Shown here in pieces: positions 1-10,834 of a DNA stretch of 32,604 nt. The stretch lies in NCBI GenBank assembly GCA_016215345.1, contig JACRKD010000035.1:1-32604 (forward strand), in the 5' to 3' direction. The DNA comes from Candidatus Vogelbacteria bacterium. GTDB lineage: Bacteria > Patescibacteriota > Minisyncoccia > Phycocordibacterales > UBA12445. How positions within the stretch are numbered: position 1 is the first letter of the stretch; every line of letters begins with the position of its first letter. A program made the translations under genes and the position numbers. The notes beneath the pieces are model-generated. The model was given only the letters and a program-made list of their open reading frames with translations, was not told where the DNA came from and ran no database searches.

Positions 1-58
1 CAACTCACGCACATCTTTTCTTGTTTCGTGGCATTCATCAGGCTCGAGTTCGAACGGC

Positions 59-397
59 TCAAAACTGGCGTAAGTTGGTATGAACAGAAAGCGCAATGGG
101 TACGGCTGGGGATAAATCAAGCTTTTGCGTAGGTACTATCACGGCAAGATCCGCCCTGGTGAGGTTCTTTATCTCAAGCGCTACGGCCGGACCATCCGAC
201 ACCAAACTAACATCAACTGTGTTAATCACGGCCAAAAGCACGTGACCAACCAGGTCCTCATCATTTTGTTGGACAATCACCTTATGACAAATTCTTGGAT
301 CCAACCCGGACCTTTCGATGACACCGCCCAACACGTCCATAGCGAAAGCGAGGTTATCCATGAAAATAACGCGGATCATCCCATCTTTGGCATCCAT
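59..397 (-). CDS. hypothetical protein, similar to the adjacent upstream ORF
   Basis: 112 aa ORF; shares the pattern AM..L...V..SG.DP ... VIV ... LV ... VN ... NLTR.DL..I with the neighbouring ORF 407-796. Confidence 0.6.
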   Translation of the reverse strand: MDAKDGMIRVIFMDNLAFAMDVLGGVIERSGLDPRICHKVIVQQNDEDLVGHVLLAVINTVDVSLVSDGPAVALEIKNLTRADLAVIVPTQKLDLSPAVPIALSVHTNLRQF

Positions 398-406
398 ATC
401 TTCACC

Positions 407-796
407 TCAATTCGCCTTGTGTTTTCTGGGGGCGGTAGGATCATCTTGAGATTGTAGTTGTCTCTCTAGTTTGTGGACATTATTGGGAATAACATCCCAA
501 TAATCCATACCCTCTCCATAGACCCCCATCTCTTCAATCTTTCCGAGATCATCTCTTGTCAAGTTGCTTCGGCTTACTTTCGCAAGACTTGTATCTTGGA
601 CAACCTTTTCAGTTTTCTCATTAACCGCAACGAAAAAAATATATTCCACGAGCTCGACCTCATTTTCCACATCGGCGATCATGATCTGAATATCTTCCGG
701 ATCGGATCCGGATAGAGATACCTCCTCACAAAGGTGATTCATCGCCGCGCCGTAAGTTTTAAAACACCTCACATCGAGCCTTTTCTTGTCGACCAT
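407..796 (-). CDS. hypothetical protein, paralogue of the 59-397 product
   Basis: ORF track begins at 901 inside the tRNA; likely start is the ATG of MVDKKRLDVRCF at 796, preceded by a GGAGG-like RBS. Confidence 0.65.
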   Translation of the reverse strand: MVDKKRLDVRCFKTYGAAMNHLCEEVSLSGSDPEDIQIMIADVENEVELVEYIFFVAVNEKTEKVVQDTSLAKVSRSNLTRDDLGKIEEMGVYGEGMDYWDVIPNNVHKLERQLQSQDDPTAPRKHKAN

Positions 797-861
797 TTTT
801 CCTCCTTCACCGGCCGGAGAGGCCGATAAGACTGACAAAGTTTTCAAAGAGCGAAGTTCGC

Positions 862-935
862 GCGGGGGGGCTGGATTCGAACCAGCATCTGCCCACCCCA
901 AGGTAAGCCAGCTTACCGTTTAGCCGATCCCCCGC
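862..935 (-). tRNA. tRNA, probably tRNA-Pro (TGG or GGG); anticodon arm atypical
   Basis: Acceptor GCGGGGG/CCCCCGC, D-arm CGGC..GCTG with GG, T-arm GCTGG-TTCGAAT-CCAGC; anticodon region CTTACCTTGGGGTGGG folds with a short loop. Confidence 0.7.
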
Positions 936-1006
936 TAAGGCTCGCCCACGTTTGACGAACGGGCCCTATTTAAATGCTATATAAATAGTAGAAACTGCAC
1001 AATACT

Positions 1007-1645
1007 ATGAAGGAAGAAGTATATATGTTAGAATTTTGTAAACAACTTAACAAAATATTTATGTACGAAGAGAAAAAATTTAATCTTACCGGATTAAGGG
1101 GGCTATCTGACAAACAGATAAGCGAACATCTTAAGCTTTACTCCGGCTATGTAAAAAACGTAAACGGACTAGCCGAGAAGTTAGACCCGATGCAAAAGAT
1201 GGAAAATGCTGACGCATACACCATCGCCGAACTAAGAAGAAGGCTCGGGTTTGAATTTAATGGAATGAGACTTCACGAATATTATTTCGAAAATCTTGGC
1301 GGGAACAATCAATCGCCAGAATCCGACCTTGCCAAAATGGTGGAGAGCCAATATGGGACGCCAGATAACTGGTCAAAAGAATTTAAAACAGCCGGCATGG
1401 CTCGTGGCATAGGTTGGGTGATACTTTATTATGATCCGGAAATAAAAAAACTGCATAACGTTTGGATAACAGATCACGAAGTTGGACATCTCGCGGGTCT
1501 TCCTATAATTCTCGCCATGGACGTTTGGGAACACGCCTATCTTCTAGACTATCTGCCATCACAAAAAAGAGAATACATCGAAGCCTTTTTCTCGAATATA
1601 AACTGGAAGGTGGCAGAAGAAAGATTCGCAAAGGTTCGTAGATAG
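1007..1645 (+). CDS. Fe/Mn superoxide dismutase family protein
   Basis: C-terminal DVWEHAYLLDYLPSQKREYIEAFFSNINW motif; RLHEYYFENL and GWVILYYDP blocks. Confidence 0.92.
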   Translation: MKEEVYMLEFCKQLNKIFMYEEKKFNLTGLRGLSDKQISEHLKLYSGYVKNVNGLAEKLDPMQKMENADAYTIAELRRRLGFEFNGMRLHEYYFENLGGNNQSPESDLAKMVESQYGTPDNWSKEFKTAGMARGIGWVILYYDPEIKKLHNVWITDHEVGHLAGLPIILAMDVWEHAYLLDYLPSQKREYIEAFFSNINWKVAEERFAKVRR

Positions 1646-1713
1646 GTCGCCTACGACTCAACAAAGCAGTCTTGCGCGATGGAACAAACATTTACTCCCA
1701 AATTATTTACATC

Positions 1714-1755
1714 TCCTTTTACATTTACAGGCGACCGCCTAGTTTTGTAAAGTCA
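1714..1755. repeat. 42-bp palindromic element, copy A (solo, one arm partly degraded)
   Basis: TCCTTTTACATTTACAGGCGACCGCCTAGTTTTGTAAAGTCA; matches the 26477 and 27099 copies. Confidence 0.85.
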
Positions 1756-1796
1756 AAATGTCAACATTTATTTTACGGCCGTTGAAAAAAGTCTGA

Positions 1797-1846
1797 CACT
1801 TAAAATTAGAGGGTGTCATCATAATCAGACGACCCTCTAGTAAGTG
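1797..1846 (-). terminator. long nested hairpin, possible gap terminator
   Basis: CACTTA..TAGAGGGT.GTC-loop-GAC.ACCCTCTA.TAAGTG; on the minus strand followed by tcagacTTTTTT. Confidence 0.5.
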
Positions 1847-1914
1847 ATGGCACCAAACTTGCGAAAGGAAGGAAGACAAAAAGGTAGCTTGAAATTCGGG
1901 AGTACAAGTTAAGA

Positions 1915-2970
1915 TTACTGTCCTATAAACTCTCCTGTCCTCACAACATGGTCGGCCAAGGTGTACGTATAGCCTACTTCATTATCGTACCAAGCGAGAA
2001 TTTTAACTAAATTACCGCCAACAACTCTGGTAAAATTTAAGTCAGCTATCGAGCCATACTTTGAGCCGATAACGTCTGACGAGACCAGCTGTTCTTCTGT
2101 CGTTGTAAAAATGTTTTTCCATCTATCTTCGCTCGCGGCCTTTTTGAGAATATTATTTACTTCGGCGGTGTCTGTATTCCTTTTAGCGATAAAAGTTAAA
2201 TCAACAATAGAGCCGGTTACAACCGGCACCCTAATCGCTATACCATCAAAAAAATTCTCGAGCTCTGTCGCGACTTTAGTTACCGCAATTGCCGCGCCGG
2301 TAGAAGACGGAGAGATATTCTGCGCCGCCGCTCGCCCTCTTCTGAAATCTTTTTTGGCGGGAGAATCAACGAGGCTCTGCGTCGCAGTATACGCATGGAC
2401 GGTATTAAGCAGAGCTTTTTCTATGCCAATCGTTTCTTGCATTATTGCGATTATTGGGCTTGCGGCGTTTGTGGTACAAGACGCATTCGAACTAATGCTA
2501 CAAGTTTTTAGCGCGTCATCATTGAGCCCCATTAGAACGGTCGCCCCAGCTACTCCACTGTCGGCGGGATTATCTTTAACCGGGGCCGAGACAACAACTC
2601 GCTTCGCCCCGGCTACCAAGTGAACCTTGGACTTTTCGTAACTATCAAAAACCCCAGTGGACTCAACGACAACGTCTATCTCCATATCTTTCCACGGCAA
2701 CATGCTTGGATCTTTAATCTGTAAGAATCTTATTTTTTTACCGTCTATATTCAAGAAGCCATCTTCAGCCGCGACCGAAAGACCGGACGGGCCATAGGCC
2801 GTATCGTATTTCAACAAATAAGCCAAATTGTCGGCATCACCAAGATCATTAACTGCCGAAATTTCCAACCGATTTTTAAAACGATCCTCCTTCATGGCGG
2901 TCTTTAAAAACGCTCGACCGATCCTCCCCAATCCATTTATAGCAACCTTTATTTTTTTTGAACTGTCCAT
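1915..2970 (-). CDS. gap: glyceraldehyde-3-phosphate dehydrogenase, type I
   Basis: INGLGRIGR, SNASCTTNAASP, NTVHAYTATQSLVDSP, WYDNEVGYTYTLADHV. Confidence 0.98.
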   Translation of the reverse strand: MDSSKKIKVAINGLGRIGRAFLKTAMKEDRFKNRLEISAVNDLGDADNLAYLLKYDTAYGPSGLSVAAEDGFLNIDGKKIRFLQIKDPSMLPWKDMEIDVVVESTGVFDSYEKSKVHLVAGAKRVVVSAPVKDNPADSGVAGATVLMGLNDDALKTCSISSNASCTTNAASPIIAIMQETIGIEKALLNTVHAYTATQSLVDSPAKKDFRRGRAAAQNISPSSTGAAIAVTKVATELENFFDGIAIRVPVVTGSIVDLTFIAKRNTDTAEVNNILKKAASEDRWKNIFTTTEEQLVSSDVIGSKYGSIADLNFTRVVGGNLVKILAWYDNEVGYTYTLADHVVRTGEFIGQ

Positions 2971-3025
2971 AATGCTAACGTTAGTTTTTACTTGATTATT
3001 ATAACACCTTACCTTTCGCGCGACA

Positions 3026-3057
3026 AAAAAGCCGGGCAGATCGTCTCCCCCGGTGTT
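3026..3057 (-). terminator. rho-independent terminator after the carbonic-anhydrase-like gene
   Basis: Minus strand CCGGG(GGAGACGATCTG)CCCGGCTTTTTT. Confidence 0.6.
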
Positions 3058-3071
3058 AATCTATGAAACGG

Positions 3072-3536
3072 CTACTCTAGCTCCAACAATCCGTCATGAC
3101 TGGCGAAAATTTTTCTTACCTTGAGCTTCAGCCTTTTGGTCTTGGCAAATTTTACAACCTCTGTTTCAACTAAATTAAGCTCATTCACATAAAAGGCGAT
3201 CTCTTCATCGTGACTATCAAAATCTCTACCGTACGCGCCACAAGCGTGGTGGACCATGAGAATCACTTCTTCCGCCCTATGGAGCCTTACGGAAACCTCG
3301 ATCTGTCCAAGGATATATCTGCGAACAGCAAGATTGCCGTGGAGCAGATCTTTTGCGCCTCCGGCAACCTTAACCTCGTCGACATCCTTATATCCATAAT
3401 GTGCCATAAGTCTTCCAACCAAAGATTGGAACCGATTATCAAAACACCAAAACAGACAGGCCGAAGCCCTATAATGGTCTAGTTTGACCGCATGGCTGAC
3501 AATTCTTTTCATCTTCACCCCCTTTTTGTTTTTCAT
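3072..3536 (-). CDS. beta-carbonic-anhydrase-like protein
   Basis: CFDNRF (CxDxR), VAGGA, HHACGAYG (HxxC): the beta-CA zinc-ligand pattern in a short 154 aa ORF. Confidence 0.7.
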   Translation of the reverse strand: MKNKKGVKMKRIVSHAVKLDHYRASACLFWCFDNRFQSLVGRLMAHYGYKDVDEVKVAGGAKDLLHGNLAVRRYILGQIEVSVRLHRAEEVILMVHHACGAYGRDFDSHDEEIAFYVNELNLVETEVVKFAKTKRLKLKVRKIFASHDGLLELE

Positions 3537-3595
3537 AAACTAGGCCAAATTATCCTCGTGCATTCTAATTAACAATTTCAAGGTGTCAAGATATG

Positions 3596-3835
3596 TCAAT
3601 CAACCAGCAAGTTCAATTTATTGTTCGCGTCTTTTTCTAAAAAACCGGAACTTATTTCTATCGGCTTTCTTTCCCCTCCGCTAGTAATTATATGCGCGGT
3701 ACCTTTTTTTAGCGAGGTGATAAGCGGCCTGTGATTATTGAGAACGGTAATTTCACCGGACAAAGTCTTGACACTCAGTCCGGCGACTTCCCCCTCATAC
3801 TGTACTCCTCGTAAAGAAAGAATCCTGAGGTACAT
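3596..3835 (-). CDS. atpC: ATP synthase F1 epsilon subunit (short form)
   Basis: Position after atpD; GEVAGLSVKTLSGEITVLNNHRPLIT; lacks the C-terminal helical domain. Confidence 0.9.
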   Translation of the reverse strand: MYLRILSLRGVQYEGEVAGLSVKTLSGEITVLNNHRPLITSLKKGTAHIITSGGERKPIEISSGFLEKDANNKLNLLVD

Positions 3836-3837
3836 TT

Positions 3838-6160
<2,323 letters not shown>

Positions 6161-6164
6161 CCTG

Positions 6165-7697
6165 CTATTTTTTAATATTTTTAAACTCCTCTACGGCTAA
6201 CTTCAATTTTGTTTCAGTGGCCTCATCTAGCGCGCCAGTTTCCCTTAGCGGAGAAAGGATGTCGATATCGTGCATATTCGATATAAACTTTATAAATTCA
6301 GTTTCGAATGGTTTTATATCGGAAACCGGGATACTATCCATAAACCCATTAAGCGCCGCGTAAATAATCGTAGCCTGTTTTTCAAAGCTCATTGGCTCAC
6401 CATCAGTTTGTTTTAAAAGTTCCGTTAAAAGTTCGCCACGCACAATCTTTTTCTTGGTAGCAGGATCAAGTTCGGAAGCAAACTGAAGAAACGCTTGAAG
6501 TTCGCGAAACTGCACAAGATCGAGTCTTAATTTCCCCGCGACCTTCTTCATAACTTTTGTCTGCGCCGCAGATCCAACCCTTGAAACCGAAAGTCCAACA
6601 TTGACTGCCGGACGAACCCCCTTAAAGAAAAGGGCCGATTCCAAATATATCTGTCCGTCGGTGATAGAAATGACGTTGGTCGGAACGTAGGCTGAAACAT
6701 CTCCCAACTTGGTTTCGATTATCGGCAGGGCTGTAAGAGAGCCGCCACCGTGTCCCTTATCGAGCTTCGCCGATCGTTCGAGCAATCTTGAGTGTAAGTA
6801 AAAGATGTCTCCCGGATAAGCCTCTCTGCCCGGCGGTCTTCGCAAAAGAAGCGAGAGTTGTCTATAGGCATCAGCATGCTTCGAAAGATCATCGTAGATA
6901 ACCAAAGCGTCTCGCCCTTTGTCCCTAAAATATTCGCCGATCGCAGCACCAGTAAGAGGCGCGAGGTACTGCATAGCGGCAGGCGCCGAAGCTGGGGCTG
7001 AGACAACAACTGTATAATCCATGGCCCGAAACTCTTCAAGTGACCTTACTATTTTTGCAATCTTAGATGTCTTCTGCCCGATGGCAACGTAGATACAGAT
7101 AACTTGACCGTTATTTATATCCTGTTTCTGATTTAATATCACATCAAGCGCTATAGAAGTTTTCCCTGTTTGCCGATCGCCGATTATAAGCTCTCTCTGC
7201 CCCCTCCCGATTGGAATCATGGCGTCAATAGCTTTTATGCCTGTATGAAGAGGAACATTGACAGAAGATCTAGACAATACAGATGGCGCGCTATTTTCTA
7301 GAGGATTTTCTTTTATTTCCTTTTTTCCGCTAAAGATTACACCCTTACCGTCTACCGGCACGCCAAGTGAGTCCACAACCCTACCGACAATCTCCTCCCC
7401 GACCTTGATAGAAAGAACCTTACCGGTTTTTTTTACAGTGTCACCGACCCTCACTCGCTCTACGTCTCCAAGAAGCACCCCGCCAATCACAGTTTCCTCT
7501 AAGTTGAAAGCAAGGGCCGGAACATCCCCGCTGTCTGTCTCTATGGTTAGAATTTCCTGGCTAAGAGCTCCTGATAATCCTGAAATTCTGACGATGCCAT
7601 CAGCCGCTTCGATAATTCTTCCAAATTCTTCAAGCCGACTACCGAATTTAAATCCTTTTATCTCGCCCTTAATTTTTTCTATAATGTCATAGTTCAT
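6165..7697 (-). CDS. atpA: ATP synthase F1 alpha subunit
   Basis: [55 protein letters not shown]. Confidence 0.99.
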   Translation of the reverse strand: MNYDIIEKIKGEIKGFKFGSRLEEFGRIIEAADGIVRISGLSGALSQEILTIETDSGDVPALAFNLEETVIGGVLLGDVERVRVGDTVKKTGKVLSIKVGEEIVGRVVDSLGVPVDGKGVIFSGKKEIKENPLENSAPSVLSRSSVNVPLHTGIKAIDAMIPIGRGQRELIIGDRQTGKTSIALDVILNQKQDINNGQVICIYVAIGQKTSKIAKIVRSLEEFRAMDYTVVVSAPASAPAAMQYLAPLTGAAIGEYFRDKGRDALVIYDDLSKHADAYRQLSLLLRRPPGREAYPGDIFYLHSRLLERSAKLDKGHGGGSLTALPIIETKLGDVSAYVPTNVISITDGQIYLESALFFKGVRPAVNVGLSVSRVGSAAQTKVMKKVAGKLRLDLVQFRELQAFLQFASELDPATKKKIVRGELLTELLKQTDGEPMSFEKQATIIYAALNGFMDSIPVSDIKPFETEFIKFISNMHDIDILSPLRETGALDEATETKLKLAVEEFKNIKK

Positions 7698-8086
7698 ATA
7701 AACATTCGTTTCAAAGCAGTTGCTAAAGAATTATCTATAATCTCCTCATCATCAAAAATAATTTTAACTCCCGAAATAATTCTCTCGTCGATCTTTACAA
7801 TTAATTTATCTTCGGGAGGAAAACTTTCTTTTATGTTGGACAAGAGTCTGGCTGAAAATTTTCGTGGCATAATTACGGTTATCAGCCGACCCCCTCTCGC
7901 CCTAACGACGACTCTTTCTATCGCGTCCACAATATTCTCTATCTTTTTTACATCGCCATTTTTCTCAAGAAGTCTTACAAAATTATGGGTCAACTTTTTA
8001 ACCTCAAGAGTGCCCGCGTGAAGCCTAGATTCTTCCTCGACAGCAGAGACTAATGCCCTCGAATAAACTGTTGGCGAATATTTCAT
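7694..8086 (-). CDS. atpH: ATP synthase F1 delta subunit (short, 130 aa)
   Basis: Operon position; N-terminal [12 protein letters not shown]-terminal [24 protein letters not shown]. Confidence 0.85.
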   Translation of the reverse strand: MKYSPTVYSRALVSAVEEESRLHAGTLEVKKLTHNFVRLLEKNGDVKKIENIVDAIERVVVRARGGRLITVIMPRKFSARLLSNIKESFPPEDKLIVKIDERIISGVKIIFDDEEIIDNSLATALKRMFI

Positions 8087-8091
8087 GACAG

Positions 8092-8598
8092 TTAGACTTT
8101 TTTACCCCTTACCATGCGAAGCGCGTCTTCTGTTAATTTTTCATCTATACTCTCCGGACTTAGGGCGACGGCGGAAGATAGAGCCTCTACGATAATCTCT
8201 TTGGCCCTATTTTCAAAAGCTAAAAGTTCAGCTTCTATCTTTTTAGCGCCAATCTTTCCCGCTTTGCTTACTATGGAACGCGACTCCAAAACCGCATCGG
8301 CAAGAATAGACTTAGCGTGTTTCTTGGCTATATTCCCCGCCTCCTCCACGATAATAGAGGCTCTTTTTTCTCCCTCTTCTATTTTTCTCTGCTTAACAAT
8401 CTCCGACTCGAGAAGTTTTTCCTCAGCCTCTTTCGCGTCAAGCAATCCCTTTTCTATCTTTTCTCGCCTAGCCTTCATCATCTGGAGAAGCGGACGATAG
8501 ACAAAGACCCGAAGGACAATAAACACTATGAAAAAGTTGATGCCTTGAGCTAAAAGCAACTTCCCATTTATTCCCAATTGGCTAAAAAGAGTCCCCAC
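8092..8598 (-). CDS. atpF: ATP synthase Fo b subunit
   Basis: Single N-terminal TM followed by long charged helix; operon position. Confidence 0.92.
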   Translation of the reverse strand: MGTLFSQLGINGKLLLAQGINFFIVFIVLRVFVYRPLLQMMKARREKIEKGLLDAKEAEEKLLESEIVKQRKIEEGEKRASIIVEEAGNIAKKHAKSILADAVLESRSIVSKAGKIGAKKIEAELLAFENRAKEIIVEALSSAVALSPESIDEKLTEDALRMVRGKKV

Positions 8599-8610
8599 TG
8601 CTTATGGTTT

Positions 8611-8838
8611 TTAAACAAACTTGAGAATAAGCGCTGTAACTAATCCATAAATAGCGATAGCCTCGGCAAACGCGAGGGCCAAAATCATCGCTGTTTGAAT
8701 CTTGGAAGAGGCCTCCGGATTCCTACCAATGGCGTCTGAGGCAGTAGAGCCTATTTTACCAATGGCGATCGCCGGAGCTATTGTACCTACCGCCATAATT
8801 AAACCAATAGCCACAATCTTTATCATTTCTTCTGTCAT
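8611..8838 (-). CDS. atpE: ATP synthase Fo c subunit
   Basis: Two-TM hairpin with GRNPEA polar loop and LALAFAEAIAIYGLV containing the ion-binding Glu. Confidence 0.97.
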   Translation of the reverse strand: MTEEMIKIVAIGLIMAVGTIAPAIAIGKIGSTASDAIGRNPEASSKIQTAMILALAFAEAIAIYGLVTALILKFV

Positions 8839-8883
8839 ATTATTTTTTTACTTATTTTAATAATTTATAATTAAAATTTTGTA

Positions 8884-9630
8884 TCAATGCGCTTCTTCGT
8901 GGCTGATAGACATGCTTACGAAAACCAGAGTTAACATCGAAAAGATAAACGCCTGAATTACTCCAACTAAAACCTCCATAAAAAGAAACGGCAAGGGGAA
9001 AAGATACGGCGCGAGAACTCCTATTATGGTAAGAAGCACCTCTCCCGCAAAAACATTGCCAAACAACCTAAAGGCCAGCGAGACAATCTTTACCCCCTCC
9101 GAAAGTAGCTCCAGTATCCCGACGAAGAACATAATAGGGTCTTTAAAGTTAAAGAACTTTTTCAGATGACCCTTAAGCCCTATGGCCAATACTCCAAAAA
9201 TATTGACCGAGAGGATGGCGATAATCGCCAGAGCCAGAGTAAGGTTCAAATCGGAAGACGGCGCCCGGAGGAGCGGTATGAAAATATTGTCTTCTCCATG
9301 GGGCTCGTAGAGTCCAATCGATCCAAATCCCGGAAGAAGGCCGGCCCAATTCGAGAAAAGTACGAAGAAAAAAATAGTTACAATGAGTGGCAGATATTCT
9401 TCGGCCTTTTTCATGCTCCCCATGAGCGGTTCCGAAAGTCCCAATACTTCTTCGATGACAATCTCAAGGGCTGACTGCAGAGTTCCCGGGATTATAGAAA
9501 GTTTTTTTCTGAAAACCATCACTACAGCAAGAATAAATATGAGAACTAATATTGAGACTAAAAGAGCATTCGTTACCGGAAAACTGCCTAAATAAAAAAT
9601 CTCTTCTGCTTTGATCGATATTTCAGGCAC
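8884..9630 (-). CDS. atpB: ATP synthase Fo a subunit
   Basis: FRLFGNVFAGEVLL with essential Arg, PLPFLFMEVLVGVIQAFIFSML; likely GTG start (VPEISIKAEEIF) inside the longer ORF ending at 9708. Confidence 0.93.
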   Translation of the reverse strand: MPEISIKAEEIFYLGSFPVTNALLVSILVLIFILAVVMVFRKKLSIIPGTLQSALEIVIEEVLGLSEPLMGSMKKAEEYLPLIVTIFFFVLFSNWAGLLPGFGSIGLYEPHGEDNIFIPLLRAPSSDLNLTLALAIIAILSVNIFGVLAIGLKGHLKKFFNFKDPIMFFVGILELLSEGVKIVSLAFRLFGNVFAGEVLLTIIGVLAPYLFPLPFLFMEVLVGVIQAFIFSMLTLVFVSMSISHEEAH

Positions 9631-9734
9631 GGCCCATAATATACAGTATTTTGGATAAAAAAACAACTCGCAAGGTTCCAAAAAATAAGTCCCAATCCCT
9701 CCCACCATACGCTAAAATACTTTTCTATAAAACT

Positions 9735-9810
9735 TGGAGCCACTTCTCGGACTTGAACCGAGGACCCACGCTTTACAAAAGCGTTGCTCTACCAACTGAG
9801 CTAAAGTGGC
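9735..9810 (-). tRNA. tRNA-Thr (TGT), CCA encoded
   Basis: GCCACTT TAGCTCAGTTGGTAGAGC A ACGCT TTTGTAA AGCGT ... TCGGTTCAAGTCCGA AAGTGGC TCCA. Confidence 0.97.
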
Positions 9811-9830
9811 TTACGCCTGATGCCGCGGGA

Positions 9831-10196
9831 CTACTTGTGTTTGGCCATATCCCGAATGAAGAGCGACGCCCCGCGCGCGTTTTTCAACGTCTTCTTGCCC
9901 TGAATAAAATTATAGACACGAAGACTTTCTTGCGCCATGCCGGAACTAATTTTATACAATTGTTTGGTTGCAACAGAAGCGATTGCGTGAACATGGGGAG
10001 TCATGTAAACGCTAACCTCATCGCATACTTCATGCAATTTTATTTTAATGATTTTTATATATTGTTCAAAGAAATTCGGGACATCTCCACAATGTCTCCC
10101 CTCTCTAATCTGACAGTTAATCTCTTGAGTTTTTTTATAAAATATGGAAACAATCGCGCCAAGAGATACAAGTGATATTATAATTAAAATTTGCAT
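9831..10196 (-). CDS. hypothetical protein with N-terminal TM segment
   Basis: MQILIIISLVSLGAIVSIFYKK; lies between tsf and tRNA-Thr. Confidence 0.5.
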   Translation of the reverse strand: MQILIIISLVSLGAIVSIFYKKTQEINCQIREGRHCGDVPNFFEQYIKIIKIKLHEVCDEVSVYMTPHVHAIASVATKQLYKISSGMAQESLRVYNFIQGKKTLKNARGASLFIRDMAKHK

Positions 10197-10201
10197 ATAA
10201 A

Positions 10202-10795
10202 TTATTTGTCCAAAAGCGAGAACCGCGCAAACCTTCTTATCTCAATTTTTTCTCCGAATTTTTGAATTTTGTTTTTCAAGAGGTCGGAAACTGTCTCGTC
10301 CGGATTTTTAACGAATGGCTGTTTTAACAGGGTCCTTTCACTCAAATATGCGGCAACCTTACCCTCCAAAATTTTAGACTTCATCTCTTCGGGTTTGTCC
10401 AGTTCACTTACTTCTTTTGTAAACGTATCTTTCGTCGCCTGTAAAACCGAGGCGAGAATGGAGGTGTCGTCCAAATAAATAGGCGCCGAAGCCGCAATAT
10501 GCATAACAAGGTCTTTGGCCAACGCCTTAAATTCCTCATTTCTGCTAACAAAGTCTGTCTCACAATTAAGCTCAACCATCGCGCCGACCGCGCCACCCGG
10601 ATGGATATACGCCTCTACGACACCGGCATTCAATGTCCTATCAGATTTCTTAGCCGCGACCTCAATTCCTTTTTTTTTCAAAAAGACTAGCGCCTTGTCT
10701 GTGTCCCCTCCCGCGTCCTCAAGTGCTTTCTTGCACTGCATAACCGAAATGCCAGTGGCATCTCTTAACTGTTTTATTTGATCTGCAGTAATCAT
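10202..10795 (-). CDS. tsf: elongation factor Ts
   Basis: IKQLRDATGISVMQCKKALEDAGGDTDKA, VELNCETDFVSRNEEF; downstream of rpsB. Confidence 0.98.
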   Translation of the reverse strand: MITADQIKQLRDATGISVMQCKKALEDAGGDTDKALVFLKKKGIEVAAKKSDRTLNAGVVEAYIHPGGAVGAMVELNCETDFVSRNEEFKALAKDLVMHIAASAPIYLDDTSILASVLQATKDTFTKEVSELDKPEEMKSKILEGKVAAYLSERTLLKQPFVKNPDETVSDLLKNKIQKFGEKIEIRRFARFSLLDK

Positions 10796-10834
10796 ACCCC
10801 TTATATTATCTACAATTAGATGGATAAAGGCAAT

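Noticed and set aside
2111-2623. 170-aa plus-strand ORF
   Set aside because: Antisense to gap; no recognisable domain.
9651-10175. 174-aa plus-strand ORF
   Set aside because: Runs through tRNA-Thr and antisense to the 9831-10196 ORF.
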